This document shows, piece after piece, positions 11,231 to 23,369 of a DNA stretch of 64,000 nucleotides. The notes beneath the pieces were generated by a model that saw only the letters and a program-made list of their open reading frames with translations, had not been told where the DNA came from and searched no databases. Each line of letters starts with the position of its first letter. The first letter of the stretch is position 1. This DNA comes from Rhipicephalus microplus (Eukaryota; Arthropoda; Arachnida; Ixodida; Ixodidae). Location of the stretch: positions 6,454,501-6,518,500 of the forward strand of contig NW_027464601.1 in the NCBI RefSeq assembly GCF_043290135.1, read 5' to 3'. A program made the translations under genes and the position numbers.

Positions 11231-11830
11231 GCCGCCACGTTGTTCCATCTCTTCGGATCGATCACCGAGTGAACTCTAGAAATATCGAGAAGGAAGAGGG
11301 GGTCACTCCCAAGTTGCGTCACGGGTCACTGAGATTTCGAGAAAGGACCCGCCCCTTCGCAGCCTTGGCTGTGCGGTGCGCCTGGAAACATCTAGTACCC
11401 TGGACGAACGTATATAAAGAAACAGCGGAGGGTGACGGTGAGGTGATAAAGTATGTTTTCCACCAGTGGATGAATGCAAGTTTGTTTTCTGCTGGTGGAC
11501 GAAGATGTGACCTGCAGCAGCAGCGCTTGTGGGGCAGTTGTGTTTCGGTGAAGACGTTTTGTGATTGAAGATCGGTCATTTGACGACTCGAGAGTTTCCT
11601 GGAAGATAAACTTAGGTCTCAGCGGGACGACAACCGGCGCTGGAGTTTGAGTGAGTGTATCCTGGAAGAAAAGCATTCAAGCTTTGTTCCACGAACTCCG
11701 GACTGTATTCGTTTGACGAACATTCTAATCCACAAGTATGCTTGGATAGTCAATGCAGGAGACTGCATCGTAGCGCGAATTGTTGTTTTTGCTCGTTGTT
11801 TTGAATGTATCGGTGTTCCTTGTGAGTTGT
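11230..11830 (+). mobile_element. LTR-like segment, copy 1 (unidentified element)
   Basis: Diverged match to 39950-40590 in the same orientation: a GAAATATCGAGAAGGAA-like block, GAGATTTCGAGAA, CTGGAAACATCTAG, GGACGAACGTATATAAAG, AGCGGAGGGTGACGGTGAGG, TATGTTTTCCACCAGTGGA, CCTGCAGCAGCAG and GCTCGTTGTTTTGAATGTAT. TATATAAA followed by a GC-rich leader suggests an LTR promoter and R region. No gag or pol was found near it, and its ends were not defined. A non-LTR 5' region is also possible. Confidence 0.5.
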
Positions 11831-14340
11831 ATCGGCTGCGAGATCAAGTGAAGGCGCCGGCTGGTGGCAACTGGCTGAAGCGCGCAAGCGTGTATTGCTC
11901 CGTGGGTCGTCTGCTAGCCACGTCGTGTTTTTTATGTGCGCGTAGATCATGCACGTACTCAAAGAACGATTTACCCGCTCATGTCAACGCGAGTGCATCT
12001 GCTTGTACGTATGCCTGAAACGACACATGAAAAAAGTTCTTCTTGCTCGGCTGCTGATGCATTGTAATGAGATCAGCAACTGCAACTTCGCAGATCGCTG
12101 TTTATTGTCGTCGTACCCTCCATTCACCAGAATAATTTCAGAGGGCGTTGCGATTACTGCTTCAATCGCATCGTAAAATACTCTTGGCATCCTCCGAAAC
12201 ATGAGGACTATAAATGGGTGTCTGAATGCAGCATTTCAGTGGATCGGATGTAAATAAAAACGAGGCTCTAGGAGCGCACAAGTACGACACTGTAGTTTAT
12301 CGATTATGCCAGGAGCCTTAGTTGTGTTTATCTGACCATGGTAACACTACATAGAAATATTACCATGACATGAAATGGGATGTTTCCGTACTTGAACAGT
12401 ACTCATAACGGTGTTGCCGTGCGCTAGTGTGTGCTTAGACTTAGGAACGTTTTAAAGAGCCGAGGCGTTCAAAAGTAATTCAGACGGCACGTCATGAACT
12501 TATTATGGCATTATTTCGCTAATACTCTCACCTGTTTTGACATTGTCTTAAGCGTTTCTTTGACATTGTTATTGACCGAGGGGATGCAACGCTCATCTAT
12601 TATTTGAAACAAAAAAACGTGCTGGTTTAATCAAATAACCACATTGCTGCTGTATCACTGTCATGTGCGTAAACCATTGATGAAAGCTGTCCTCTTACAA
12701 GGTTTTTTATGTCTACTGGTGCAAAAACATGTTCGTATATGCGGTAAATGCAATGTAGCGCAAAGCGCTGTCAGCCTCTGAGCTTTCCCGACTACATTTA
12801 TTGACTGCGCCAGATTTTTTGGTGAACAGAATGGGAAACAAATTCACATAAGTATAAGTGCAAACCCTGGTACTTAACTCATCAAACAGATATGTGGGCT
12901 TTCTATGACCTTTCTTTCTATATTTTGGTCGTATGCAGATGACAAAGAAGTAAATAAGTAGCTCAGCCGCACTACAGCAGTGTGCATATAGCAGGTGGAA
13001 CACAGACTAGACACGTACAAACATCAAAGCAAAAGTGTTATTTACTGCAAAAGAGCACAGTCGCACATGGTGAGCCCCCATTCGAAAGGCAAAAAGAGCT
13101 TTACTCTCTAGTAATGGTATCGTTGCATAGGCTTCATGCATTGATTCATCAGAGATAAGCGTAGATGTCACCAGTAAAGTGTGGTTGACGCATTTTGCTT
13201 ACCTTATCGACAATCAGCTCAGAGCGTAAGCAACGAGGCGCCACTCCTATATTTGTATACGCGCCACCGACAACTTATCCAAACTTCTGCAGAGACGGTG
13301 CCGCCACCTATAGCCTGATCTCGCCGCGAACATGAAACGAAAGCTCAAGTTTGCGGCGCGATGACAACGCCGTGCCTGGCTCTGGTGACAATCTCCAGGG
13401 AATTTGCGGATATGTGGGGCAGAAGACGCAGGCGATTCATTGTAGTTTGCCGAAGTGGGAGCGTGTATGGCATGTCACTGCGGAAAACTTCGGCATTGTG
13501 CCGTCAGCTTGGCGCGCTAACACGAGAGACTTGCTGTACGAAGTTGCCTTTCCGCGATGGAAGAAGTGACTTCATGAAAGCGTCGGCGAAGTCCGAAGTA
13601 CTCATGCTTCATGGGCTGCCACAACAATGCCGACAACTTCAACGGATTCTCTCCACTTGTAAGTCTTTATCGACTCCCGACAAGTCATGCCGGAGAGCCG
13701 GGCATTGAGCCACGTTCGCCAAAACTAGAGCAAGCATGACACGAGAGCCGGAAATAACGACGCCAGCACTTCAACGTGACTCGCAGTGGTTAAAGCTCAG
13801 CTTGCTTTTTCGCGGCGAAGTCAGCGGGTCATACTCCCACGAGACGAAGGACATGACTCTAAAACTTCGCGGAGTTTTTGATATGACCGTAAATGTGTAG
13901 TTTCTATTTATTTTAAGCATACCAAAAACATTCGCACATGCAAGTACACGGCTGCTACTGCTGGATATTACATCAAAACAACAATTTTATGATTCATCAT
14001 AAACGTCAACGCAGCACATCAATTGAGTACGCGGCTTGATTTCGACAGAATGAGACTTACCTTGAGCCATACATCATACACAACAATGTCACGAACCTGA
14101 AAAATGCATTTCGCATTTGCTTGCCCCTCCTCATCTTCAATATTCTTCTCCACATTATAAACGTGACTAACGAGCTTTAGTCCTTTATTAGACTCGCTTT
14201 CCCGTAGTTCTTCTCATCCACGAGGATCGTTTTTAAGCCGTAGCGCGTGGTACAAATGCGAGGTGACTCAAACGCATGCACCACCGTGCGCTCTCTGCTC
14301 GAGCCCGTAGGCGAACGGCAACGCGTTGGCGAGAAGGTAA
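11831..14340. other. Unassigned 2.5 kb between the two halves of repeat copy 1
   Basis: No recognised protein or RNA. Two overlapping frames at 13351-13708 are the longest but show no family motif. The stretch may be the interior of the element whose ends lie at 11.2 and 14.7 kb. Confidence 0.45.
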
Positions 14341-14730
14341 AATGCGCGGTATACATCTTCAAACTTTACTTTTATACCAGAAATGACACTGCCTGTTCAG
14401 AATCGCAGAGCCGCCATGCGATGTTTTGGCTCCCTACCATATTGAATTTGATTCTTGCCCGTGCGTGTTTGTTTGTCCGTAGTTTCTGTGGCCTTATCTG
14501 AGAATATAAATTTATTTTGTTATCAACTCTCGGCTCTGCTTCGTTCTTTCGACCACAGCTGGCGTTTGCAGCGCACCAATAGAAGCAACACTAAATTATC
14601 CGTCTTTTCGTGGTGCTGCGTATCGGGTGGCTGACACGCCGGCCCCTTGAAGTCAGCCCAGCGATTGGCTCCCTAGTTGCGGGACGGCTGACAATAATTC
14701 CGGCGTCCGTGACAAAGCCTTTTTGGTGCG
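14341..14730 (+). repeat. Second segment shared with 42480-42870
   Basis: Shared blocks include ATTGAATTTGAT, TCAACTCTCGGCTCTGCTTC, GACCACAGC and CGATTGGCTCCCTA/CGATTGCCCCCTAA. It follows copy 1 of the LTR-like segment by about 2.7 kb; at the other locus the spacing is about 2.1 kb. Confidence 0.6.
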
Positions 14731-14969
14731 CAGTGTGTCCAAAGTAGGTTGAAAGAGACTCGAGTTATCGATAATAGTATCGAAACGATTTTTGTGTGTT
14801 GCCCGGCATTCTCACTAACGAGTGTGCAGATATTGTTGCAGTAGCACGAGTTAGGCAGATGTTTTGAGCACTTGGCTAGGTTTTTTTTAGAGGCACGTGG
14901 ATCTGGAGAACAAAAATAACTCTTGGGAAGAATATGGTTCTTTCTGGTGGCGAGCTACGGAAGTGGGTT

Positions 14970-15095
14970 AGCAAGAAAGAAAAAAAAAATTGCCAGATCC
15001 CACGTATGGTGGGAATCGATGATATGCAAAGCACGAATGAAGGAGGTTGATATGTCACTTCAAATGGAGTACGAATTTGCGAGGCTGACGTAAAT
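14970..15095 (-). repeat. Inverted diverged copy of the 3190-3335 repeat
   Basis: The minus strand reads CATTCGTGCTTTGCATATCA, then CATCGATTCCCACCATACGT, matching the 3.2-kb copy. It again adjoins the 165-bp array. Confidence 0.6.
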
Positions 15096-15099
15096 TATG

Positions 15100-15332
15100 C
15101 CCCACATGACTTCCACGTTGTGATTTTTATGTTTGGGCGTGTCATTTACCTTCGTCGTTTATTCACGCCACGTGACTCCGTATTTGATTTATGTGGAGCT
15201 AGCGAAACAGCCAGAAGCATGCTATTAGCGTAGAATTTATTCATGGTTTACTTGATACGTATGTCATAATTGTCATGTTTGGACGTGTCATTTAACATCG
15301 CTGTCTATTCACGTCACGCGATACCAAATTTA
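15100..15332 (-). repeat. ~165-bp tandem repeat units (minus orientation), left of LINE C
   Basis: The reverse complement carries the array motifs (ATACCAAATTTAG here is the complement of CTAAATTTGGTAT). This array was continuous with 21090-21370 before LINE C inserted. Confidence 0.75.
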
Positions 15333-15739
15333 GCGAAATGGCAGAGAGAGAGAGAGAGAGACAGAGAAACGAGAAAAAGGAAGGCAGGGAGGTTAACCAG
15401 ATGCTAGTATCCGGTATGCTACCCTACACTGGGGCTGGGGAATAGGGTTTGAAAGAGAAAGGGGGAGTTAAAAAATAAGTAAAAAAAACACCGACAAACA
15501 CGCACACACAAAATCAGTCCACTGAGGCGCGTTCCGACAGGCCAGTAGTTCGCAAGAAGCCCAGTAGCGCTTGCACGGCTTTCTTCTGTGACCATGAGTC
15601 ATGACGATGGCTCAGCATACTTTCTTCTCACGGCGGCTGCTCATCTAACCTGTTTAGTTTACTAGAAAGGTGTTCTCTTTCCAGGTTGTATTTCAGGCAG
15701 TCACACAGGATAAGTCGAATTCTTTCTTCATCTCCGCAG

Positions 15740-18700
15740 TGTGCACAGGCGGTGGTTTCGGCCATCCCTATGCGGAACGCGTACGCATGGGTAAACGCGA
15801 CTCCCAATCATAGTCTGCACAGAGCAGTTGCGTCACCTAATCGAATTTTTGTTTGAGGCTGTATGCTTAACGTTGGATCAAGGGATCGTAATCTTGTATG
15901 CGTAAAAAGAGGCTCATTCCAAAGATCCATGGAGCGTTGGCGAGCAAGCATGCGGAGCCTCCTAGCAGTGTCCGTCTTTGAGAGAGGTATTGACTGACTG
16001 TTGTATTCTGTATGGGCTGAATGGGCAGCTGGATCAGCTCGTTCGTTACTGATAATTCCACAGTGGCTTGGCAACCACTGAAATATAACATGATGCCCTT
16101 TCTCTGTTATATGGTGTAGCATTTCTGCTGTTTCAAATACCTACTGCTCGTGTGGACCACGGCCTAGATTTGACAGAAGTGACTGCAGTGCCGCCTTGCA
16201 GTCGCAGAAAATCGTCCACCGTTGCGTGCTTTGGTCGTCAATGAAACGCAGCGCAGTGCGAAGCGCTGCAAGCTCTGCTGCTGTTGTTGTGGTTGCATGA
16301 GCTGTCCTGAATTCGACAGTTGTGGCGTGCGTTGGGATAACGACCACCGCAGTTGAGATGTTTGGCAGGACGAAGCCGTCGGTGTAGACGTGGGTGCAGT
16401 CTTGGTACTTCTCGTACAGCAGAAGTAAGGCGAGCTGCTTGAGGGCTGGTATTGAGAAATCTCGTTTTTTCTGGATGCCTGATGTTGTCAGGTTGATTAC
16501 TGGCTGTTTGAGGCACCCTGGAAGAATTGAAGGTCCCGCCGCGGGCGTAAAACCAGTTGGTAGGGAGTCACCATGTGTAGTTATTGTTCGACAAAAGGAA
16601 GTATGAGGTCTATCCACTGGTAGAGAGGCTAGGTGGTGATGGAGAGTCCGGCCCACATGCCTTATGCGAGTCCTCAAAGCTTCAATTTCAATATGGGTCT
16701 GCACGAGGTGGTCTTTGGCAATAGCTATAGCCGCCATTGTTGAGGCACCCTGAGGCAGACCTAGACATATTCGAAGCGCCTGTGCCTGAACGCTTTGTAT
16801 CAAGCGTCGACTTGTTTTGCTGGCGCTTGATAGTGCAGGCAGACTGTATCGTAAAAAGCCAAGGACGCACCCTGTACAGTCGTAACATAGCATTTGGCTG
16901 CGTTCCCCAAGTCTTTCCAGCGAGAAACTTGAAAAGATGACATATGCCTGTCAATCGCTTTTTCAAATACGACACATGAAGGGTCCATTATATGTCTCTG
17001 TCGACTATAACACGCAGAAATTTGTGAGATTGACGATATGGTATATTTTGACCGTTAATTGACACTCTGTAATTCGACATGGGTTTGCGCGTAAATGCCA
17101 GAAGAGCGCACTTTCCGGAGGAATTGTCCAGGCCTCGATTGCGTAGATACAAAGCAGTTGCAGTAGCAGCTCTCTGTATTCTCGCTCGTAACTGCAGGCG
17201 AGTTACCGCAGATGTCCAGATTCAGATGTCATCAGCGTATGTTTATAGATAAATATTGTTTGGTAGGTGCGTATGGAGAGCGATTAGTGTTATATTGAAT
17301 AGCACGGGGCTCAGTACACCACCCTGAGGGACGCCACGACAACTGAAATATGCAGACGCGTTCCCGGTCTCTGTACTCACAAAATAGGATCGCATTTGGT
17401 GATAACTGTGTATCCACCTAAACATTCGGCCACCCACTCCAAACCCTACTAGTGCGGTAAGGACGGCTTCATGTGTAACGTTATCATAGGCTCCTTGACG
17501 TCAAGGAACAGAGAGGCGCAAAGACACTTATGGCCTTTCTCGTGCTCAACGTAAGTGATTAGGTCGATGACGCTATCGATCGATGATCGACCACGTCGAA
17601 AGCAAGCCATGGCATTTGGGTAGATCTCATGATACTTCAAGTACCACTCAAGTCTGCCGAGAATCATTCACTCCATCACTTTACCCACGCAACTAGCCAA
17701 TGCGATCGGGCGATAGGAGGAGAGTTCCAATGGTGATTTGCCAGGTTGTAGTAATGGTACTAGACGACTAGTTTTCCAACTTAAGAGGACAGTGCCCTCT
17801 AGCCAACAATCATTATATAGCTGAAGTGGAGCTAATCTTGCGCGCTCACCCAGATGACAAAGCGCTCTGTAGGAGATTCCGTCAGTTGCTGGTGCGGAGG
17901 TAAGTTTGCATGAAGTGAGTGCTGCCTTGAGCTCCTGAATGGTGAACGGGAAGTCCATACAAGAATCACGTGGTGGCGGACAACTGCTCGAAAGTGGTGA
18001 GCTGCTAATTGCTTTAGTTTGTCTTAATAATCCGGCACAGAACTCTTCAGCAACATCCACATCTGGTCGATTTTGGTGAAGGGCTAAGGCCTTGAATGGT
18101 GACTTCTGAATGAGGTATGACCGCGAACCTCTAACCGTCCTCCATATCTGCGATAAAGGCTTACGAGGGTCGAGTGACTCGCAGAAAGTAAGCCAGCGTT
18201 GGAATTCTAGCTTGTCCAACCGACATTTGACCTTCTTTTGCATGTGTCTAGCAGTCCGTAAATCTTCTATGTTCTTCGTGCGCCAGTACCTTCTTTCAGT
18301 TCGTCATCGCAAGGCTTGACTGCCCCGCCACGGTGGTCTACTGGCTAAGGTACTCAGCTGCTGACCCGCAGGTCGTGGGATCAAATCCCGGCTGTGGCGG
18401 CCGCATTTCCGATGGAGGCGGAAATGTTGTATGCCCGTGTACTGAGATTTGGGTGCACGTTAAAGAACCCCAGGTGGTCAAAATTTCCGGAGCCCTTCAC
18501 TACGGCGTCTCTCATAATCATATGGTGGTTTTGGGACGTTAAACCCCACAAATCAATCAATCGCAAGGCTCAAAGCCGCTCCAGCTCTATGTCGATGTCC
18601 ATGATTCTTACAGGGCACGGGATCGTACACACAGTCTCTTTAACAGAGCTCTTGATGGCCTCTTGTAAATCGGATATGCGTTCTTGGCATTGGTCTTCCA

Positions 18701-19447
18701 TACGAGACTGAAATTTTTTCCAGTCCACACTTTCAACCATGTCGCGCACTTTAGAAGGCGACAATCCCCTGATCTTGACGTATGTTGCAATGTGATCACT
18801 CCCATGCGTTTCTATATCCGTGAACCATTCATTATATTTCACTAGGCTTCGCGAAACAAAAGCCAAGTCGAGACAGCTACTGCATATGGAGCCACGTGTA
18901 AATGTAGGATTGTCATCGTTAAGTAACCAAAGTTTGTTTTCGGAGGCAAAAGACACCAAGTTTCTGCCCTTAAAGTTTGTATTCTGACTTCCCCATAATG
19001 TATGATGAGCATTAAAATCCCCAATAATAACACACTGGTCAGGTGTGAACGCTATAATGTCTCGTAGTCTTTTTTTTGATCGAAATAGCTTGATGGTGAT
19101 ATGTATGCGCCAACCACAGTGATGTTGAGCCTCCTCTTTCTCACTCTTAAGCATACGTATTGGTTTCCGTCATGAGGTGCTACAGGTTGAAGAATATAAG
19201 TGAAGTGTCAGCGAATGTACACCGGAACCTTGCTGCTTTCAGTAACAATAGATGACATAAAAGTTTCGTATCCCGAAATTCGTATTGCACTCGATAAGTT
19301 CGGGTCACAGATGACGAAAACGGGAAGCGTATTGACGTACACAAATCAACGAGAGTCACGAATGCGCGATCTCCGTCCCCTGGAATTCCACTGCAGTATT
19401 GCTGCTTTACGAACCTTATCCCTGGAAGACAGTTGTGGGTTAGCCAT
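15740..19447 (-). pseudogene. LINE C ORF2: APE endonuclease, RT, RNase H
   Basis: Starts at 19447 with MANPQLSSRDKVRKAAILQW. The endonuclease at 19154-18570 has IIGDFNAHHTLWGS, CLDLAFVSRSL and GSDHIATY, so its catalytic motifs look intact. After the SINE gap the RT has TDGISYRAL, SYRPIALASCVGKVME, a TGA stop, FLDVK with a one-base frameshift near motif A, RGVPQGGVLSP, and TYADDI followed by TGA. RNase H at 16893-15808 has VYTDG, TAAELAALR, IFCDCKAAL (D-C where D-S is usual) and HCGIISNERAD. A Cys-rich end (CAHCGDEERIRLILCDC) follows near 15750. Multiple stops and frameshifts make it inactive. Confidence 0.93.
18317..18559 (+). mobile_element. Ruka-like tRNA-derived SINE inside LINE C ORF2
   Basis: The 5' part looks like a tRNA with A and B boxes (GGTCTACTGGCTAAGG, GGTCGTGGGATCAAATCC). 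The body contains CACGTTAAAGAACCCCAGG and TTTCCGGAGCCC, and the tail is (AATC)n. Flanked by ATCGCAAGGCT at 18306-18316 and 18560-18570, an 11-bp target duplication. It splits the ORF2 linker between endonuclease and RT. The name Ruka is by resemblance. Confidence 0.92.
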
Positions 19448-19479
19448 GATCTACTCTAGTGCTGCTAGCACTGGACTAA

Positions 19480-20972
19480 GCGCGTCGAGTACTTGAAGGG
19501 CACTTTTAGCTGACGGTGTATTCATGTCGCTTAACACGCGATTGGTGTCCACTAATGATCTTAGCATCACTATCACGCGATGATATGGCTTCCCGGCCGT
19601 TGCAGCATTTTGTGCATGTTCTTGAGTCGGTTTCTGTTGAGGCTCCACAGGTCGTGAAGGCGGCTTCTGTTGAGGCTTAACAGATCTTCTAGGCTGAAGG
19701 GGTGGCCATTCCTTTGGAGAGAGATAAATCTCCCAGCATCTTCTCTTTCAGCGCAGATGTTTGCCGTGCTAGGAGCCGCGCTTGTCGATTTCACTTGAGT
19801 TTCTGACTCTCTCGTCAGATTTTGCACTGTCCTACGTGAGGGCATTCGACGATGACGGCGCCTTCGCCTTACGTTTTGCGCAGCTTCTCTGTGAGTCGAG
19901 TTGTGTCGCACGACTTGCCACAGAATATAAATATCTTTCGTATTCTGAGGACAGTCCTTGGAGGAAGCACTGTGAGCTCCTTGGCAGTTGGGGCATTTGA
20001 ACGTAGTTGCACTACAGTCACCTTCTGAGTGGCGTTCAGCGCATCAGGGGCACGCTGCGGAATTTCTGCAAACGCCCTTGGCGTGGCCAATCTTCTGGCA
20101 TTTGAAACGCTGCATAGGCTTCGGAATAAATGGGCGAACATGGTGACGGAAATGGCCAACCTTCACGTAAGAGGGAAGACAGTCAATCTCGAATGTTAAT
20201 CGCACACAACGAGAGTTGCCTAGGCGACGAGCATGCACAATGACGTTGTTTTCACTCACTGGTTTTATCAGTACAGAAAAATCTTGATTGGCTATTTCAG
20301 TGTCTATGTCATAGAACACTCCTGTTACGGTGTCACCATTCACTGGTATGATGTATCGAACTTTGATATTTCCCAGCTCCGACAAATGCTGTAGCGTGCT
20401 CAGTGCCCTCGGGTTCCTCCCGTCGATTGCCAAAATATTCTTCCTCATGTGGCAGCTTGGGCTAGTTCGTATGGCATGACGGTAGTTATAGCGTGACAAC
20501 AAAACGACGACACAGAGACAAGAAGGACACTCGCGCTCATATCTTTCGTGTTCTTGTCTCTGTGTCGTCGTTTTGTTCTCGCGCTATAACTATCATGATT
20601 CTTCTTCGTGTTTATCCTGATGTCCTTCATCTCGTTAGGCACAATGTTTTCAAGGTACAAGGACAGTGCTTACCTGCAGAGGATGCGTAGATTGGCAGTA
20701 GTAGTCTGTGGCACAAACAGAATGGTATGAGGCCATCGCTGAGGCGCTGTCCTCACAGTGGCTGTACTTGATGCCGATGATGTGTTCATGATTCTTCGTT
20801 TGGCCTTGCGGTAGAGCACAGGTTCGAAGTCGTCTTCCGAGGACTCGTAGTCTGATGCGGAGTACAGCACGGTGTCCTCGCACTCACTAAATGGATTACC
20901 ACGCTTTCTTAAAGCAATGCCCGTGGATGCACTGGTACTGGGTGGGATCTCCGGGGATTGTACATCCATCAC
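19480..20972 (-). pseudogene. LINE C ORF1 (gag-like RNA-binding protein)
   Basis: Start at 20972 (MMDVQSPEIPPSTSAS), with an acidic N-terminus (SASDYESSEDDFEPVLY). The central domain has MPYELAQAAT, ILAIDGRNPRALSTL and RRLGNSRCVRLTFE. Zinc knuckles are at about 20110-19970 (KCQKIGHAKGVC, CPNCQGAHSASSKDC), followed by a basic stretch (RRRRRHRRMPSRR). The first Cys of the first knuckle is Arg (QRFKCQK) whereas the right-arm copy keeps Cys (QCFKCQK). An in-frame stop follows the first knuckle (AACP*CAE). A 110-bp hairpin element sits in the frame at 20483-20592. Inactive. Confidence 0.88.
20483..20592. mobile_element. 110-bp hairpin (foldback/MITE-like) element in ORF1
   Basis: Near-perfect inverted repeat: TAGTTATAGCG...AACGACGACACAGAGACAAG on the left and the complement CTTGTCTCTGTGTCGTCGTT...CGCTATAACTA on the right, with a short loop. 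It interrupts the ORF1 frame. The equivalent element is at 24164-24274 in the right palindrome arm, so it predates the duplication. Confidence 0.8.
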
Positions 20973-21089
20973 CGCGATGTAGGGGGCTGGAGACCCCGTT
21001 TTTCCGCTGTGTAACGCAGAAAATACAGCACAGACTGCAAGATGTGTTCCAGAAAAGAATCACTTCGTCTTCCTCCCGCGAAATGGCAG

Positions 21090-21370
21090 TGAGCGCGTTG
21101 TGAGCATAGCATGTCATGTTTTACATGACACGCGTCTCATGATTATCATGCTGGGACGTGTCGTTTAGCTTCGTCTTCCGTTCATATTACGTAGTAGCAA
21201 CTTTCGCTTACTTGAAGCTAGAGAAACAGCCGCGAGCACATCGTGAGCGTGGGATCTTGTCTTGTTCTTACATGACACAAATATTAAGCTTATCTTGTTT
21301 GCATCAGTCATATACTTTCGTCAATATTTCACGTACCGTAATATCAAATTTGGTGGTTCTCTAGTGGTCG
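21090..21370 (-). repeat. ~165-bp tandem repeat units, right of LINE C
   Basis: The minus strand reads the family motifs (ACATGCTATGCTCAC, TTGATATTACGG-like). It was joined to 15100-15332 before LINE C inserted and is mirrored at 23370-23640 in the right palindrome arm. Confidence 0.75.
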
Positions 21371-22583
21371 ACACTGGTCCAAAAAGTTGATATTTCAGAT
21401 TTGATTGCTTGTTTTATAATTTGTGCACATACCACCCAGCAGCCTGAGAGTGAACCTCGTTTTTTTATTATTAAGTGCATAGTTTAAGGGGATACATGAT
21501 CGATCTTATTTTGTACAGAGGAACAAACTTTGTCCCTTGTAATTTTCGAAAGTTAACAACAACATAAAACCATAAATATTAGCTTGGTGAAGACAATATT
21601 TCTTCATGTGAATATACGCGTAAAGAAGAGTGAAGCCGTATTGTTTGAAGCTTGTATATTCTGAAGCAAAGTGTTTCTGAAAAATGTCTAAACAGGTGAC
21701 AACATTTAAATTTGCTTGATTTGAGATTTTTTTCTCTCCTAAGCTATACAAGCTGGTATTTTGAACTTGGTGACCTATTACAATAGATTGTTTAAAATAT
21801 TGCCTGTCGATCCCGTGGCTGTGTCTCAAAACACATATTTCATAAATGGCCTCAAACTTTCCAATTCGTTGAGAGTAAAGCCTGTTGAATAATCAATATT
21901 TCAAAAACTCTGTTTTCGATTTTGCTTAAAATCTCCTCAAACGTTCCTAACAAATGATAAAAAACAGTACTCGAAAATATATTGGAGTATCTTGTTTGCA
22001 GCGACAATATCACGGGAGTAATTTCAAGCTTTTCGATCGTGCACTAAGGCAATAAACGCATGAGAAATCGGACTAAAAAGTGGGCTAGAGCCTCTGAGTC
22101 ATTCGAACAGGACTATGTTTGCAGAGGAGACGCTTTTTAGCAAACTGAAGTATAAATTTCTGTATTGGCCCATTTCTGGTGGGCTTTGCTCAGCTTTAAT
22201 GCCGGATGAGCCAGACAGAATGACACACTCTAAGGATGTCCGTACAAATTTGCAAACAACGCGATGTATTAAATGTTTCTAACACCAGCATAGGCCCATG
22301 GATTGTAGTACATGAACACTTGAAATAACCCTCTCCCATATTCCCTTTTAGGCTAAGGATTTAAAGAAAAGGCATGGTTAGAAAAGGCATGGGGGTTATT
22401 TCAAGTGTTCATGTACTACCATCCATGGGCCTATGCTGGTTTTAGAAACATTTAATACATCGCGTTGTTTGCAAATTTGTACGGACTACCTTAGAGTGTG
22501 TCATTATGTCTGGCTCATCCGGCATCAAGGCTGAGCAAAGCCCACCAGAAATGCGCCATTGCAGAAATTTATACTTAAGTTTG

Positions 22584-22856
22584 CTAATATGCGTCGCCTC
22601 TGCAAATATAGTCCTGTTGGAATGACTCAGAGGCTCTAGCCCACTTTTTAGCCCGATTTCTCATGCGTTTATCGCCTAAGTGCACGATCGAAAAGCTTGA
22701 AATTACTCCCGTGATATTGTCGCTACAAACAAGACAATCCAATATATTTTCGAGTACTCTTTTTTTATCATTTGTTAGGAACGTTTTACGAGATTTTAAG
22801 CAAAATCGAAGACAGAGTTTTGGAAATATTGATTGCTCAACAGGCTTTACTGTCAA
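22584..22856 (-). other. Unidentified 90-codon open frame, mirrored in left arm
   Basis: The frame includes VLENILDCLVCSDNITG, KRMRNRAKKWARASESF and DYICRGDAY. The mirrored stretch at about 21970-22138 (+) encodes nearly the same peptide (KRMRNRTKKWARASESF, DYVCRGDAF) but has an in-frame stop after SSFSIVH. I do not recognise the family. Amino-acid changes between the arms are common, so there is no sign of protein-level selection. It may be a fragment of a transposase or a host exon. Confidence 0.35.
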
Positions 22857-23369
22857 CGAATTGGAAAGTTTGAGGCCATTTATGAAATATGTGTTTAAGA
22901 CACAGCCACGGGATTGACAGGCAATATTTTAAGCAATATATTGTAATAGGTCACCAACTTAAAAATACCAGCTTGTATAGCTTAGGAGAAAAAAAATCTC
23001 AAATCAAGCAACTTTTAAATGTTGTCACCTGTTAAGACATTTTTCAGAATTACATTGCTTAAGCGTACAAGCTTCAAACAATACGGCTTCACTCTTCATT
23101 ACGCGTACATTCACTAGAAGAGATATTGTCTTCACCAAACTAATAATTATGTTTTATATTGTTGTTAACTTTCGAAAATTACAAGGAACAAAATTTGTTT
23201 CTCTGTACCAAATAAGATCAATCACGTATCCCTCTAATCTATGCACCTAATAATAAAAAAACGAGGTTCACTTTCAGGCTGCTGGTGGTATGTGCACAAA
23301 TTATAAAACAAGCAATCAAATCCTAAATATCAACTTTTTCAACCTGTGTCGACTGCTAGGGAACCACCA

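Larger units (their letters stand above)
15345..21077 (-). mobile_element. Full-length LINE C with 12-bp target-site duplication
   Basis: Complete but inactive non-LTR element. The 12-bp GCGAAATGGCAG occurs immediately outside both ends (15333-15344 and 21078-21089). The 3' end on the minus strand is a (CT)n tail (15345-15362). Contents 5' to 3': short 5' UTR, ORF1 (20972 to about 19480), ORF2 (19447 to about 15740). It was later cut by a SINE at 18317-18559 and carries a hairpin element in ORF1. The 5.7-kb length includes these. The insertion target was the 165-bp array. Confidence 0.92.
19360..22331. repeat. Left arm of a ~6.3-kb palindrome
   Basis: Reverse complement of 22393-25660. Outer part: start of LINE C ORF2 and all of ORF1. 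Then come the LINE 5' flank, the 165-bp array and 1 kb of unassigned sequence (21380-22331). Over about 200 compared bases of ORF1 there are about 12 differences. Inner end TGAAATAACCC at 22321-22331. Confidence 0.93.

Noticed and set aside
13351..13708. Overlapping frames of 72 and 115 codons in GC-richer DNA
   Set aside because: Both frames lack recognisable features. GC-rich composition alone makes open frames likely.
18333..18711. Open frames such as MVYWLRYSAADPQVV
   Set aside because: They read through the SINE. A similar frame appears at every SINE copy on one strand or the other, so it reflects the SINE sequence and not a gene.
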